The translations under genes and the position numbers were made by a program. A DNA stretch of 5,566 bases from Romboutsia sp. 13368 (lineage in GTDB: Bacteria > Bacillota > Clostridia > Peptostreptococcales > Peptostreptococcaceae). Below the pieces are notes generated by a model. It did no database searches, was not told the origin of the DNA, and was given only the letters and a program-made list of their open reading frames with translations. Below, one piece after another: positions 1-5,531 of the stretch; the stretch's first letter is position 1, and every line of letters begins with the position of its first letter. The DNA lies in the NCBI RefSeq assembly GCF_018336475.1, contig NZ_CP048741.1, forward strand, positions 69,059 to 74,624. Reading direction: 5' to 3'.

Positions 1-75
1 CTAAAATATTAATAGTTGAATATAATTATTTTAAACATAATAAAATAGAAATATAAGTAATTCAAGGAGGAAATA

Positions 76-459
76 ATGAATATATTGGATATTGGAGTTG
101 ATATCATAGAAATATATAGAATAAAAGAATTACTTGAAAAAAACCCTAGATTTCTAGAAAGAACTTTTACTGATAAAGAAATTGAATATTTTAAAAGTAA
201 AGGTTTTAAAGCAGAAACTGTAGCTGGAAATTTTGCGGCAAAAGAAGCTATAAGTAAGTCCATAGGAACAGGGATAAGAAAATTTAACTTAAGAGATATA
301 GAAGTTTTAAGAGATGAATTAGGAAAACCAATAGTGAAAACTTATAATAATTTTAAACAGATATGCATAGATTATAATGTTTCAGAAATAAAAGTATCTA
401 TATCTCACTGTAAGGACTATGCTATAGCTAACTCTATAGCCATAACTAAGGAGGGATAA
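76..459 (+). CDS. acpS: holo-[acyl-carrier-protein] synthase AcpS
   Basis: AcpS transfers the 4'-phosphopantetheine arm of coenzyme A onto the conserved serine of apo-acyl carrier protein, a cytoplasmic step required for fatty acid synthesis. The 127-residue product has the usual length for this short family. Family motifs are in order: GVDIIEIYRI at residues 7-16, with D9 as the metal-binding aspartate; GNFAAKEA at 51-58, with E57 as the second metal ligand; GTGI at 64-67; GKP at 83-85; and SISHCKDYAIA at 108-118. Position 112 is Cys, where Thr or Ser is more common. ATG 76 follows AAGGAGG (64-70) at a good distance. It is the first gene of a six-gene run, and the next gene starts one base after its stop. 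Its own end carries that gene's ribosome site. The identification is secure from motifs and synteny. Confidence 0.96.
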   Translation: MNILDIGVDIIEIYRIKELLEKNPRFLERTFTDKEIEYFKSKGFKAETVAGNFAAKEAISKSIGTGIRKFNLRDIEVLRDELGKPIVKTYNNFKQICIDYNVSEIKVSISHCKDYAIANSIAITKEG

Positions 460-460
460 T

Positions 461-919
461 ATGAATAATAAAACAGCAAAAGATATAATGACAACAGATG
501 TAATAGTAGCCAAAAAAGATGATAGTATTGCAAATGTAGCAACTTTGCTTATAAAAGAAAAGATAGGAGGGTTGCCAGTAGTAGATGAACATAATAAGGT
601 AGTAGGAATAATATCTGAAACAGATATAATGCAGAAAGAAACAGATATAGAGTCACCGAGAGTTTTAAATTTCTTCCAAGGTTTAATTTTCTTAGATGAT
701 ATAAAGAAATTAGAAGATGATATGAAAAAAGTAGCAGCATATAAGGTTGAAGATTTAATGTCTAAAGACATAATAACTGTAAATGAAAATGATTCATTTG
801 ATTATGTAGCTAACGTTATGATAAAAAAATCTATAAATAGAGTACCTGTAGTAGATAAAGAAAACTTCTTAAAAGGTATAATATGTAGATACGATATAAT
901 AAAAGCTATGTATGATTAA
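461..919 (+). CDS. Tandem CBS-domain protein, probable nucleotide sensor
   Basis: This 152-residue cytoplasmic protein consists of two CBS domains and a linker, with no fused enzyme or transporter. CBS pairs (Bateman modules) usually bind adenosine nucleotides and switch partner proteins. CBS1 spans about 7-60 (GLPVVD 37-42, GIISETDIM 49-57) and CBS2 about 96-150 (RVPVVD 127-132, GIICRYDII 139-147). The ribose-phosphate motif G-h-h-S/T-x-x-D is complete in CBS1 (S52, D55). In CBS2 the Ser/Thr is Cys142, while D145 is kept. The linker (about 62-94) is longer than in minimal tandem CBS proteins and contains the hydrophobic stretch LNFFQGLIFLDD followed by a charged helix-like segment. The gene starts one base after acpS, with AAGGAGGG (448-455) inside acpS, so translation is probably coupled. 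Ligand and partner cannot be read from sequence. Confidence 0.93.
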   Translation: MNNKTAKDIMTTDVIVAKKDDSIANVATLLIKEKIGGLPVVDEHNKVVGIISETDIMQKETDIESPRVLNFFQGLIFLDDIKKLEDDMKKVAAYKVEDLMSKDIITVNENDSFDYVANVMIKKSINRVPVVDKENFLKGIICRYDIIKAMYD

Positions 920-942
920 CAAATTGTAATTGGAGGTTTTCT

Positions 943-1530
943 ATGAAAAGGTGGACTATTATACTAGCAATAGTTGTGAGTATATTTGCAATTATTGTTG
1001 GTTGTCAAAAAAGAGAGTCCACAAAAGAAGAAATCTATACAGAATTCCAAAAGAAGATAGTTACTATGTCATCTTATAAGTGTATAGCTGAAGTAGAAGC
1101 TATAGGAAATAAAAGCTCTCATAATTATGTATTTGTTCATAGTTATAAAAAACCGGATTATTATAAATTAGAAGTAATGGAACCAGAGCATTTAAAAGGA
1201 AAGACTATGGAATATAAAGATGATAAAGTAATAATAAGTAATCCAGATATAGAAGATAAAATAGAATTACCGAATATAGACGAAAATAAACAGTACATTT
1301 TTATAGGAGATTTTATAAAAAACTATCTTCAAAATGAAGAGGTTAATATAAAATTATCTGGCGATAGTCTAAGTTTAGAAACTACTATACCAGGAGATAA
1401 TGAATACTTCTATAAACAAATATTATATATAAATAAAGAGACTAAAAATCCTGAAAAAATGGAAATACTAAATGATAAAGGAAATCCAAGCTTTGTAGTT
1501 AAATATAAAGACTTCGAGTGCAGAAAGTAA
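943..1530 (+). CDS. gerS: GerS-like LolA-fold lipoprotein (spore germination/cortex factor)
   Basis: The 195-residue precursor has a lipoprotein signal: basic MKRW, a hydrophobic core at 5-19, and lipobox I18-V19-G20-C21, so C21 should be lipidated after export. The mature part looks like the LolA-like family: YKKPDYYKLEV (68-78) followed by alternating polar and hydrophobic strands. In C. difficile a lipoprotein of this size, encoded directly upstream of alanine racemase alr2, is GerS. GerS binds the amidase CwlD and is needed to make muramic-delta-lactam in spore cortex, which lytic enzymes require at germination. The symbol rests on size, lipobox, LolA-like character and this synteny, not on an alignment. 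B. subtilis has the LolA-like lipoprotein YdcC in the same slot, but that protein is larger. GGAGG (932-936) supports ATG 943. The alternative is a generic LolA-like lipoprotein without a CwlD partner. Confidence 0.8.
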   Translation: MKRWTIILAIVVSIFAIIVGCQKRESTKEEIYTEFQKKIVTMSSYKCIAEVEAIGNKSSHNYVFVHSYKKPDYYKLEVMEPEHLKGKTMEYKDDKVIISNPDIEDKIELPNIDENKQYIFIGDFIKNYLQNEEVNIKLSGDSLSLETTIPGDNEYFYKQILYINKETKNPEKMEILNDKGNPSFVVKYKDFECRK

Positions 1531-1545
1531 GGTGGCACAAAAGAA

Positions 1546-2712
1546 ATGAAAACTAAAATAACAGCTCCTACGTGGGCGGAGATAAATCTAGATAACATAG
1601 AATTTAATTTAAATAATATAAAAAAGTTACTAAATGAAGATACTAAAATTTGTACAGTGTTAAAGGCTAATGCATATGGACATGGTTCAGTTCAAGTTGC
1701 TAAGTTTTTAGAAAATAAAAATGTAGACTATTTTGCTGTTGCTAGGCTAGAAGAAGCTATAGAACTTAGACAAAATAATATAAAAAAACCTATATTATGT
1801 CTAGGATTTGTTCCAGAAGAATCTTTAGAGTATGCTGTTAAAAATGATATAACATTAACTATTTATTCATTAGAAATGGCTGAAAAACTTAATGATATAT
1901 CTAAAAAAATAGGTATTAAAGCTTGTATCCATATAAAGATAGATACAGGAATGAGTAGAATAGGCTTTAAGGTAAATGATGAGTCTATAGAAAAGGTATT
2001 TGAGATATCTAATTTAGAAAACATATATATAGAAGGTATATATACTCACTTTGCTAAAGCAGATGAACTAGATAAAGAATTTACAAATAATCAAGCAGAA
2101 AGATTTAAATTTATAACTGAATCTATAGAGAAGAGAGGAATAAATATACCTATAAAGCATGTTTCTAATAGTGCAGCTATTATGGATTTACCAGATTTAA
2201 ACTTTAATATGGTAAGATGTGGAATAGTTTTATACGGGTATTATCCATCTGATGAAGTTATAAAAGAAAGACTTCCTTTAAAACCTGCAATGATATTAAA
2301 AACAAAAATATCTCATATTAAAGAATTAGAAGAATGCACTGGGATAAGTTATGGATTAACTTATAAAACTAATAATTCTGAAAAAATAGTCACTATACCT
2401 ATTGGATATGCAGATGGATTTACTAGAATGCAAAAAAATCCTAAGGTATCTATAAAGGGTGAAATTTTTGATATTGTAGGAAGAATTTGCATGGATCAAT
2501 GTATGGTGAAAATAGATAAAGACATGGACATAAAAATTGGCGATGAGGTTATAATATTTGGGGAAGGCAATAGAAATGTAGAAGATATAGCTAAAGATTT
2601 AGGAACGATAAATTATGAAATAGTATGCATGGTATCTAGAAGAGTTGACCGTGTTTATAAGGAAGGAAATGTAATTTTACAAGCTGATAGTTATTTGGTA
2701 AAATGGAAATGA
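1546..2712 (+). CDS. alr: Alanine racemase (PLP-dependent)
   Basis: Alr interconverts L- and D-alanine in the cytoplasm using pyridoxal phosphate, supplying D-alanine for peptidoglycan. The 388-residue length is typical. The N-terminal TIM barrel carries VLKANAYGHG, with K40 as the PLP Schiff-base lysine, then KIDTGMSRIG (131-140, R138) and VRCGIVLYGYYP, with R224 facing the PLP pyridine nitrogen. The C-terminal beta domain carries catalytic Y269 in GISYGLTY, then IGYADGF (286-292) and GRICMDQ (312-318). A 15-residue tail follows the conserved SRRVDRVY. The start lies 15 bases after gerS, with AAGGTGG (1529-1535) overlapping the gerS stop. That ribosome site is weaker than its neighbours'. 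In C. difficile the gerS-linked racemase (Alr2) influences alanine-type co-germinant responses and also accepts serine. A similar spore role here is inference; the racemase call is firm. Confidence 0.96.
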   Translation: MKTKITAPTWAEINLDNIEFNLNNIKKLLNEDTKICTVLKANAYGHGSVQVAKFLENKNVDYFAVARLEEAIELRQNNIKKPILCLGFVPEESLEYAVKNDITLTIYSLEMAEKLNDISKKIGIKACIHIKIDTGMSRIGFKVNDESIEKVFEISNLENIYIEGIYTHFAKADELDKEFTNNQAERFKFITESIEKRGINIPIKHVSNSAAIMDLPDLNFNMVRCGIVLYGYYPSDEVIKERLPLKPAMILKTKISHIKELEECTGISYGLTYKTNNSEKIVTIPIGYADGFTRMQKNPKVSIKGEIFDIVGRICMDQCMVKIDKDMDIKIGDEVIIFGEGNRNVEDIAKDLGTINYEIVCMVSRRVDRVYKEGNVILQADSYLVKWK

Positions 2713-2723
2713 TAGTATAACCC

Positions 2724-2729
2724 AGGAGG
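2724..2729 (+). promoter_or_regulatory. Ribosome binding site fixing the GTG start of the antitoxin gene
   Basis: AGGAGG sits seven bases before GTG 2737. The ATG at 2732 is in another frame and meets a stop after ten codons. No in-frame ATG lies between the alr stop and the conserved ribbon-helix-helix region, so GTG is the only well-placed start. Confidence 0.8.
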
Positions 2730-2736
2730 CGATGTT

Positions 2737-3021
2737 GTGCACAATAAAAAAAAGGAAAAAATAACCTTTACTATACCTGATTCTCTAATATCTGAAGTAG
2801 ATCATATAGTTCAGATGGAGAACAGTAATAGAGCAGATTTTGCTAAAGCAGCTTTTCAATTCTATATAACTCAGAAGAAGAAAATAGATTTTAAAGAATC
2901 TATGATGAAGGGTTATAAAGAGATGGGTCAAATTAATCTATCATTAGCTGAGCTGGGTATGACAAATGAGGTATCTTCAAAAGATAACATAGAAGAGAAG
3001 ATTGCCCAAGGTGAATACTAA
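2737..3021 (+). CDS. mazE: MazE/EndoAI-type antitoxin, ribbon-helix-helix
   Basis: This 94-residue antitoxin pairs with the MazF-type RNase encoded next. The N-terminal region (about 8-45) reads as a ribbon-helix-helix DNA-binding fold: strand KITFTIP, helix SLISEVDHIVQ, turn NSNRADF and a second helix. The C-terminal half carries MKGYKEMGQINLSLAE (57-72), closely matching the MazF-binding segment of B. subtilis EndoAI (NdoAI) as I recall it, followed by an acidic, probably flexible tail that ends QGEY. Free MazE blocks the MazF active site and is normally protease-sensitive; the dimer can repress its own operon. The start codon is GTG. The gene lies 24 bases after alr and one base before mazF, whose ribosome site is in its last codons. 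No separate promoter is evident, so it is probably co-transcribed with alr. Confidence 0.92.
   Translation: MHNKKKEKITFTIPDSLISEVDHIVQMENSNRADFAKAAFQFYITQKKKIDFKESMMKGYKEMGQINLSLAELGMTNEVSSKDNIEEKIAQGEY
3008..3014 (+). promoter_or_regulatory. Ribosome binding site for mazF inside the end of mazE
   Basis: AAGGTGA lies eight bases before TTG 3023 and within the last mazE codons. It selects TTG 3023 over the in-frame TTG 3002 and GTG 3011, which lack a comparable site. Placement inside mazE implies that toxin translation is coupled to antitoxin translation. Confidence 0.6.
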
Positions 3022-3022
3022 T

Positions 3023-3373
3023 TTGGATATAAAGCGAGGATACTTATATTATGCTGATTTAAGCCCAGTTGTAGGGTCAGAGCAGGGTGGAGTAAGGCCT
3101 GTTCTCATCATACAAAATGATATAGGTAATAAATACAGTCCAACTGTAATAGTAGCCGCAATAACATCTCAAATTAATAAAGCTAAGCTACCTACGCATA
3201 TAGAGATAAGTGCTAATGAGTATGGACTTAATAAAGACTCGGTTATTCTCTTAGAGCAGATACGGACAATAGACAAAAAGCGTTTAAGAGAAAAGATAGG
3301 TTGTCTAGATAAAAATATGATGTTAAAGGTAAATAATAGTCTTCAAATAAGTTTGGGGCTATTCACTCTATAA
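3023..3373 (+). CDS. mazF: MazF/EndoA-type mRNA interferase (toxin)
   Basis: MazF is a ribosome-independent endoribonuclease that cuts single-stranded mRNA. The B. subtilis (EndoA) and C. difficile enzymes recognise UACAU. From TTG 3023 the product is 116 residues, the length I recall for B. subtilis EndoA. The start region LDIKRGYLYYADLSP lines up with the Bacillus N-terminus without a gap. On this numbering the catalytic residues fall at R25 (GGVRPV) and T48 (AAITSQ), as in B. subtilis. SEQGGVRPVLIIQNDIGN (19-36) and LPTHIEI (56-62) are near-identical family landmarks, and LLEQIRTIDKKRL is also conserved. The toxin looks intact. An open frame extends upstream to TTG 3002, which would add seven non-conserved residues and overlap mazE. 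Both partners use non-ATG starts. There are no rsb-sigB genes downstream, unlike in Bacillus. Confidence 0.93.
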   Translation: MDIKRGYLYYADLSPVVGSEQGGVRPVLIIQNDIGNKYSPTVIVAAITSQINKAKLPTHIEISANEYGLNKDSVILLEQIRTIDKKRLREKIGCLDKNMMLKVNNSLQISLGLFTL

Positions 3374-3408
3374 AAATATTGATATTAGTATATATCAATA
3401 TTTTTTTT
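3372..3408 (+). terminator. Rho-independent terminator after mazF
   Basis: The stem pairs 3376-3385 with 3392-3401 around a six-base loop; up to four further A-T pairs can extend it outward. It runs into eight consecutive T (3401-3408). It begins at the mazF stop codon and ends the acpS-to-mazF unit. The stem has only one G-C pair, so termination may be leaky. The A-run on the left could also serve minus-strand transcription, though no minus-strand gene is present. Confidence 0.8.
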
Positions 3409-3436
3409 GAAATTAAAAATATTGATATATACTAAT
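3384..3436. repeat. Perfect 22-bp inverted repeat sharing an arm with the mazF terminator
   Basis: Positions 3384-3405 are the exact reverse complement of 3415-3436, separated by nine bases (3406-3414). The left arm contains the 3' half of the mazF terminator. The right arm repeats its 5' half, so AAAAATATTGATAT occurs directly repeated at 3372-3385 and 3415-3428. The RNA could therefore form either the terminator hairpin or the longer downstream hairpin, not both. No T-run follows the longer one. Confidence 0.85.
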
Positions 3437-3503
3437 GATAGTATTAAATTATAAATATATATATACACTTTTGGAAAAAATAGAGTAAAAAACAGTATAA
3501 AGA

Positions 3504-3512
3504 TGATATAAT
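3504..3512 (+). promoter_or_regulatory. Probable extended -10 promoter of the transketolase genes
   Basis: TGATATAAT contains a perfect TATAAT (3507-3512) preceded by TG one base upstream, the extended -10 pattern. Position 3484-3489, where a -35 box would sit at 17-base spacing, is a poor match. Transcription would start near 3519 and give a leader of about 60 bases. An alternative is TTGGAA (3471-3476) with GTATAA (3495-3500), which has 18-base spacing. No riboswitch or T-box motif is recognisable in 3409-3580. Confidence 0.55.
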
Positions 3513-3567
3513 AAAGTGAGATTAAACTCAAAACGATACATATGGACAACTTAACTTTACTAGTACA

Positions 3568-3573
3568 GGGAGG
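3568..3573 (+). promoter_or_regulatory. Ribosome binding site deciding the transketolase N-subunit start
   Basis: GGGAGG lies seven bases before ATG 3581. The upstream in-frame ATG at 3542 has no purine-rich site before it and would add 13 residues that do not resemble the family N-terminus. Confidence 0.85.
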
Positions 3574-3580
3574 TAATTAC

Positions 3581-4408
3581 ATGAGAGATCATAAAGGATT
3601 AAAAGAGATTGCACGTAATATCAGAAAAGATATAGTCTCTATGATACATACGTCTAAATCAGGACATCCAGGAGGGTCATTATCAGCGGTTGAAATATTA
3701 ACAGCTCTTTATTTTGATGAGATGAATATAGATCCTAATAACTGTAAGATGGAAGATAGAGACAGATTTGTTTTATCAAAAGGACATGCAGCTCCAGTAT
3801 TATACGCTACTTTAGCTCACAAAGGGTACTTTGATAAAGAAGAATTAAAAGGATTAAGAAAAATAAATAGAATGCTACAAGGTCATCCTGATATGAAAGG
3901 AACACCAGGTGTTGAAATGTCAACTGGGTCTTTAGGACAAGGATTTTCTGTAGCTTGTGGTATGGCAATGGCATCTAAATTAGATAATGCACCATGGAGA
4001 GTTTATGCTTTACTTGGAGATGGAGAAGTTCAAGAAGGTATAGTTTGGGAAGCTGCTATGAGTGCAGCTCATTATAAACTTGATAACATGGTTGCGTTCT
4101 TAGATTATAATGGTCTTCAAATAGATGGAAAAACTGAAGATGTTATGAATATAGGTCCTATAGTTGATAAGTTTAAAGCTTTTGGGTGGAATGTAATAGA
4201 GATAGACGGTCATGATTTTGATCAAATATTTGCAGCTTTAGATATGGCTAAAGAAACTGTAGGAAAACCTACAATGATAGTTGCTAAAACTGTAAAAGGT
4301 AGAGGTATATCATACATGGAAAATCAAGCTGGATGGCATGGAACAGCTCCAAGCGATAAAGATTTAGAGCAGGCTTTAATAGATTTAGGAGGTGTAGACA
4401 ATGAGTAA
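3581..4408 (+). CDS. Transketolase, N-terminal (thiamine-diphosphate pyrophosphate-binding) subunit
   Basis: This is one half of a split transketolase, which moves two-carbon ketol units between sugar phosphates in the non-oxidative pentose phosphate pathway in the cytoplasm. The 275-residue subunit matches the N-terminal part of full-length transketolases. Landmarks are SGHPGG (27-32, H29), KGHA (67-70, H69), GHP (101-103, H101), GSLGQG (116-121), and the thiamine-diphosphate/Mg motif GDGEVQEG (146-153) completed by DYNGLQIDG (175-183, N177). KGRG (239-242) and WHG (252-254, H253) follow. It cannot work alone because the catalytic Glu is on the next protein. ATG 3581 is chosen from its ribosome site. 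The stop overlaps the next gene by eight bases. The exact sugar specificity cannot be read from sequence; split transketolases also occur in pathways other than the pentose phosphate pathway. Confidence 0.94.
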   Translation: MRDHKGLKEIARNIRKDIVSMIHTSKSGHPGGSLSAVEILTALYFDEMNIDPNNCKMEDRDRFVLSKGHAAPVLYATLAHKGYFDKEELKGLRKINRMLQGHPDMKGTPGVEMSTGSLGQGFSVACGMAMASKLDNAPWRVYALLGDGEVQEGIVWEAAMSAAHYKLDNMVAFLDYNGLQIDGKTEDVMNIGPIVDKFKAFGWNVIEIDGHDFDQIFAALDMAKETVGKPTMIVAKTVKGRGISYMENQAGWHGTAPSDKDLEQALIDLGGVDNE

Positions 4409-5336
4409 GATGGCAACTAGAGATGCGTACGGAAAAGCATTAGTTAAATTAGGACAAATTAATGATAATGTAGTAGTATTAGATGCAGACTTATCTAAGT
4501 CTACAAAAACAAATGATTTTAAAACTGTATTCCCTGAGAGATTTTTCAATATGGGTATAGCAGAACAAAACTTAATAGGTGCAGCTTGTGGATTTGCAAC
4601 AGCTGGTAAAATACCATTTGCAAGTAGTTTTGCCATGTTTGCTACAGGAAGAGCTTTCGAAATAATAAGAAACTCAGTAGCATATCCAAAATTAAATGTA
4701 AAAGTATGTGCAACTCATGCGGGTCTTACAGTAGGTGAAGATGGTGCATCTCACGAAAGTATTGAAGATATATCTATAATGAGAGCTATACCTAATATGA
4801 CAGTTTTAGTTCCTGCAGATGGCGTTGAAGCTGAACAAATGATACTTGAAGCTGCTAAATTCTATGGGCCTATGTATGTTCGTTTAGGAAGAAGTGCAGT
4901 ACCTACATTATTTGATGAAAATTATAAATTCCAAATAGGAAAAGGTAGTGTATTAAGAGAAGGAAATGATGCATCTATAATAGCTTGTGGAATAATGGTT
5001 AATGAAGCCATATTAGCTTCAGAGATATTAAAATCAGAAGGTATAAATGTTAGAGTTATAAATATGTCTACTATAAAACCTATAGATAGACAATTAATAA
5101 TAACGGCATCTAAAGAAACAGGTGCAATAGTTACTGCTGAAGAACATAGTATAATCGGTGGATTAGGTTCTGCTGTAAGTGAAGTAGTAAGTGAAGAGTG
5201 TCCAGTTATAGTTAAAAAAATAGGTGTTAGAGATACATTTGGTGAATCAGGAACACCAGCAGAATTATTAAAGAAACATGGATTAACTGCAGAAGATATA
5301 GTAAATGCAGTTAAAGAGGCTATTTCTAAAAAATAG
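4401..5336 (+). CDS. Transketolase, C-terminal (pyrimidine-binding) subunit
   Basis: This 311-residue partner completes the split transketolase. The pyrimidine-binding domain (about 3-168) has DADLSKST (28-35) and GIAEQN (52-57), whose E55 activates thiamine diphosphate by contacting the N1' of its pyrimidine ring. ATHAGLTVGEDGASHE (104-119) and RLGR (161-164) should contribute to the substrate site shared with the N subunit. The C-terminal transketolase domain (about 185-305) includes AEEHSIIGGLGSAV (246-259) and ends with a helix-rich tail. AGGAGGTG (4387-4394) inside the upstream gene, with ATG 4401 before that gene's stop, indicates translational coupling and balanced subunit supply. The sequence is intact. 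DXS and pyruvate dehydrogenase E1 beta share the fold, but the length and the split pairing fit transketolase better. Confidence 0.94.
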   Translation: MSKMATRDAYGKALVKLGQINDNVVVLDADLSKSTKTNDFKTVFPERFFNMGIAEQNLIGAACGFATAGKIPFASSFAMFATGRAFEIIRNSVAYPKLNVKVCATHAGLTVGEDGASHESIEDISIMRAIPNMTVLVPADGVEAEQMILEAAKFYGPMYVRLGRSAVPTLFDENYKFQIGKGSVLREGNDASIIACGIMVNEAILASEILKSEGINVRVINMSTIKPIDRQLIITASKETGAIVTAEEHSIIGGLGSAVSEVVSEECPVIVKKIGVRDTFGESGTPAELLKKHGLTAEDIVNAVKEAISKK

Positions 5337-5412
5337 TTAAATACTATAAATTGAAATTTGATATTATTATATATTTATTTTATAAAATGAATGAATTTAA
5401 TAATTTGTTCTT

Positions 5413-5458
5413 AAAAGGTAGTGTTTTATCTATTATAATAGATAAAACACTACCTTTT
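5413..5458 (+). terminator. Strong rho-independent terminator after the transketolase genes
   Basis: A perfect 21-bp stem pairs 5413-5433 with 5438-5458 around a TATA loop. The outer part contains GGTAGTG/CACTACC, flanked by AAAA on the left and a T-run on the right (5455-5459). Because both flanks are homopolymeric, it can act in either direction. It lies 76 bases after the transketolase C-subunit stop; the bases between are AT-rich, with no gene or motif recognised. Confidence 0.93.
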
Positions 5459-5518
5459 TAATTTATTAAATGATAAAACCATTCTAATGCTTGAACATGC
5501 TTCATATATTTTATATAT

Positions 5519-5525
5519 GGGGGTG
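5519..5525 (+). promoter_or_regulatory. Ribosome binding site of the truncated last gene
   Basis: GGGGGTG is followed six bases later by ATG 5532. It marks a genuine translation start at the window edge. The nearer ATG 5528 meets a stop after three codons and is not the start. Confidence 0.6.
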
Positions 5526-5531
5526 ATATGA

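Noticed and set aside
16..46. Promoter-like TTGAAT (16-21) and TAAAAT (41-46) before acpS.
   Set aside because: The spacing is 19 bases, and such hexamers are common in this AT-rich sequence. The upstream context is missing, so no promoter is called.
382..771. Minus-strand open frame of 129 codons, and other minus-strand frames at 9-263, 549-740, 1410-1598 and 4385-4636.
   Set aside because: All lie opposite firmly identified plus-strand genes, lack ribosome sites, and give low-complexity, Ile/Leu/Ser-rich translations typical of antisense shadows in AT-rich DNA.
876..900. Possible sporulation sigma-E promoter upstream of gerS (GTATAAT, then GATATAAT).
   Set aside because: Spacing between the elements is too short for sigma-E, and the bases lie in CBS codons. 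The expectation comes from C. difficile biology, not from a clear match.
3002..3022. Longer mazF start at TTG 3002 or GTG 3011.
   Set aside because: No good ribosome site, overlap with mazE, and extra residues absent from the Bacillus homologue. The conserved N-terminus begins at 3023.
3542..3580. Upstream in-frame ATG as the transketolase N-subunit start.
   Set aside because: It has no ribosome site before it, while GGGAGG at 3568-3573 is ideally spaced for ATG 3581. The added 13 residues do not look like the family.
3409..3580. Riboswitch, T-box or small RNA in the spacer before transketolase.
   Set aside because: Apart from the inverted repeat and promoter there is no conserved core. The 4-bp stem at 3517-3530 is too small to mean anything.
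5431..5440. TATAAT on both strands at the centre of the transketolase terminator.
   Set aside because: It arises from the palindromic stem tip. The only -35 candidate at 17 bases (TTAAAA, 5411-5416) is weak, so it is probably coincidental.
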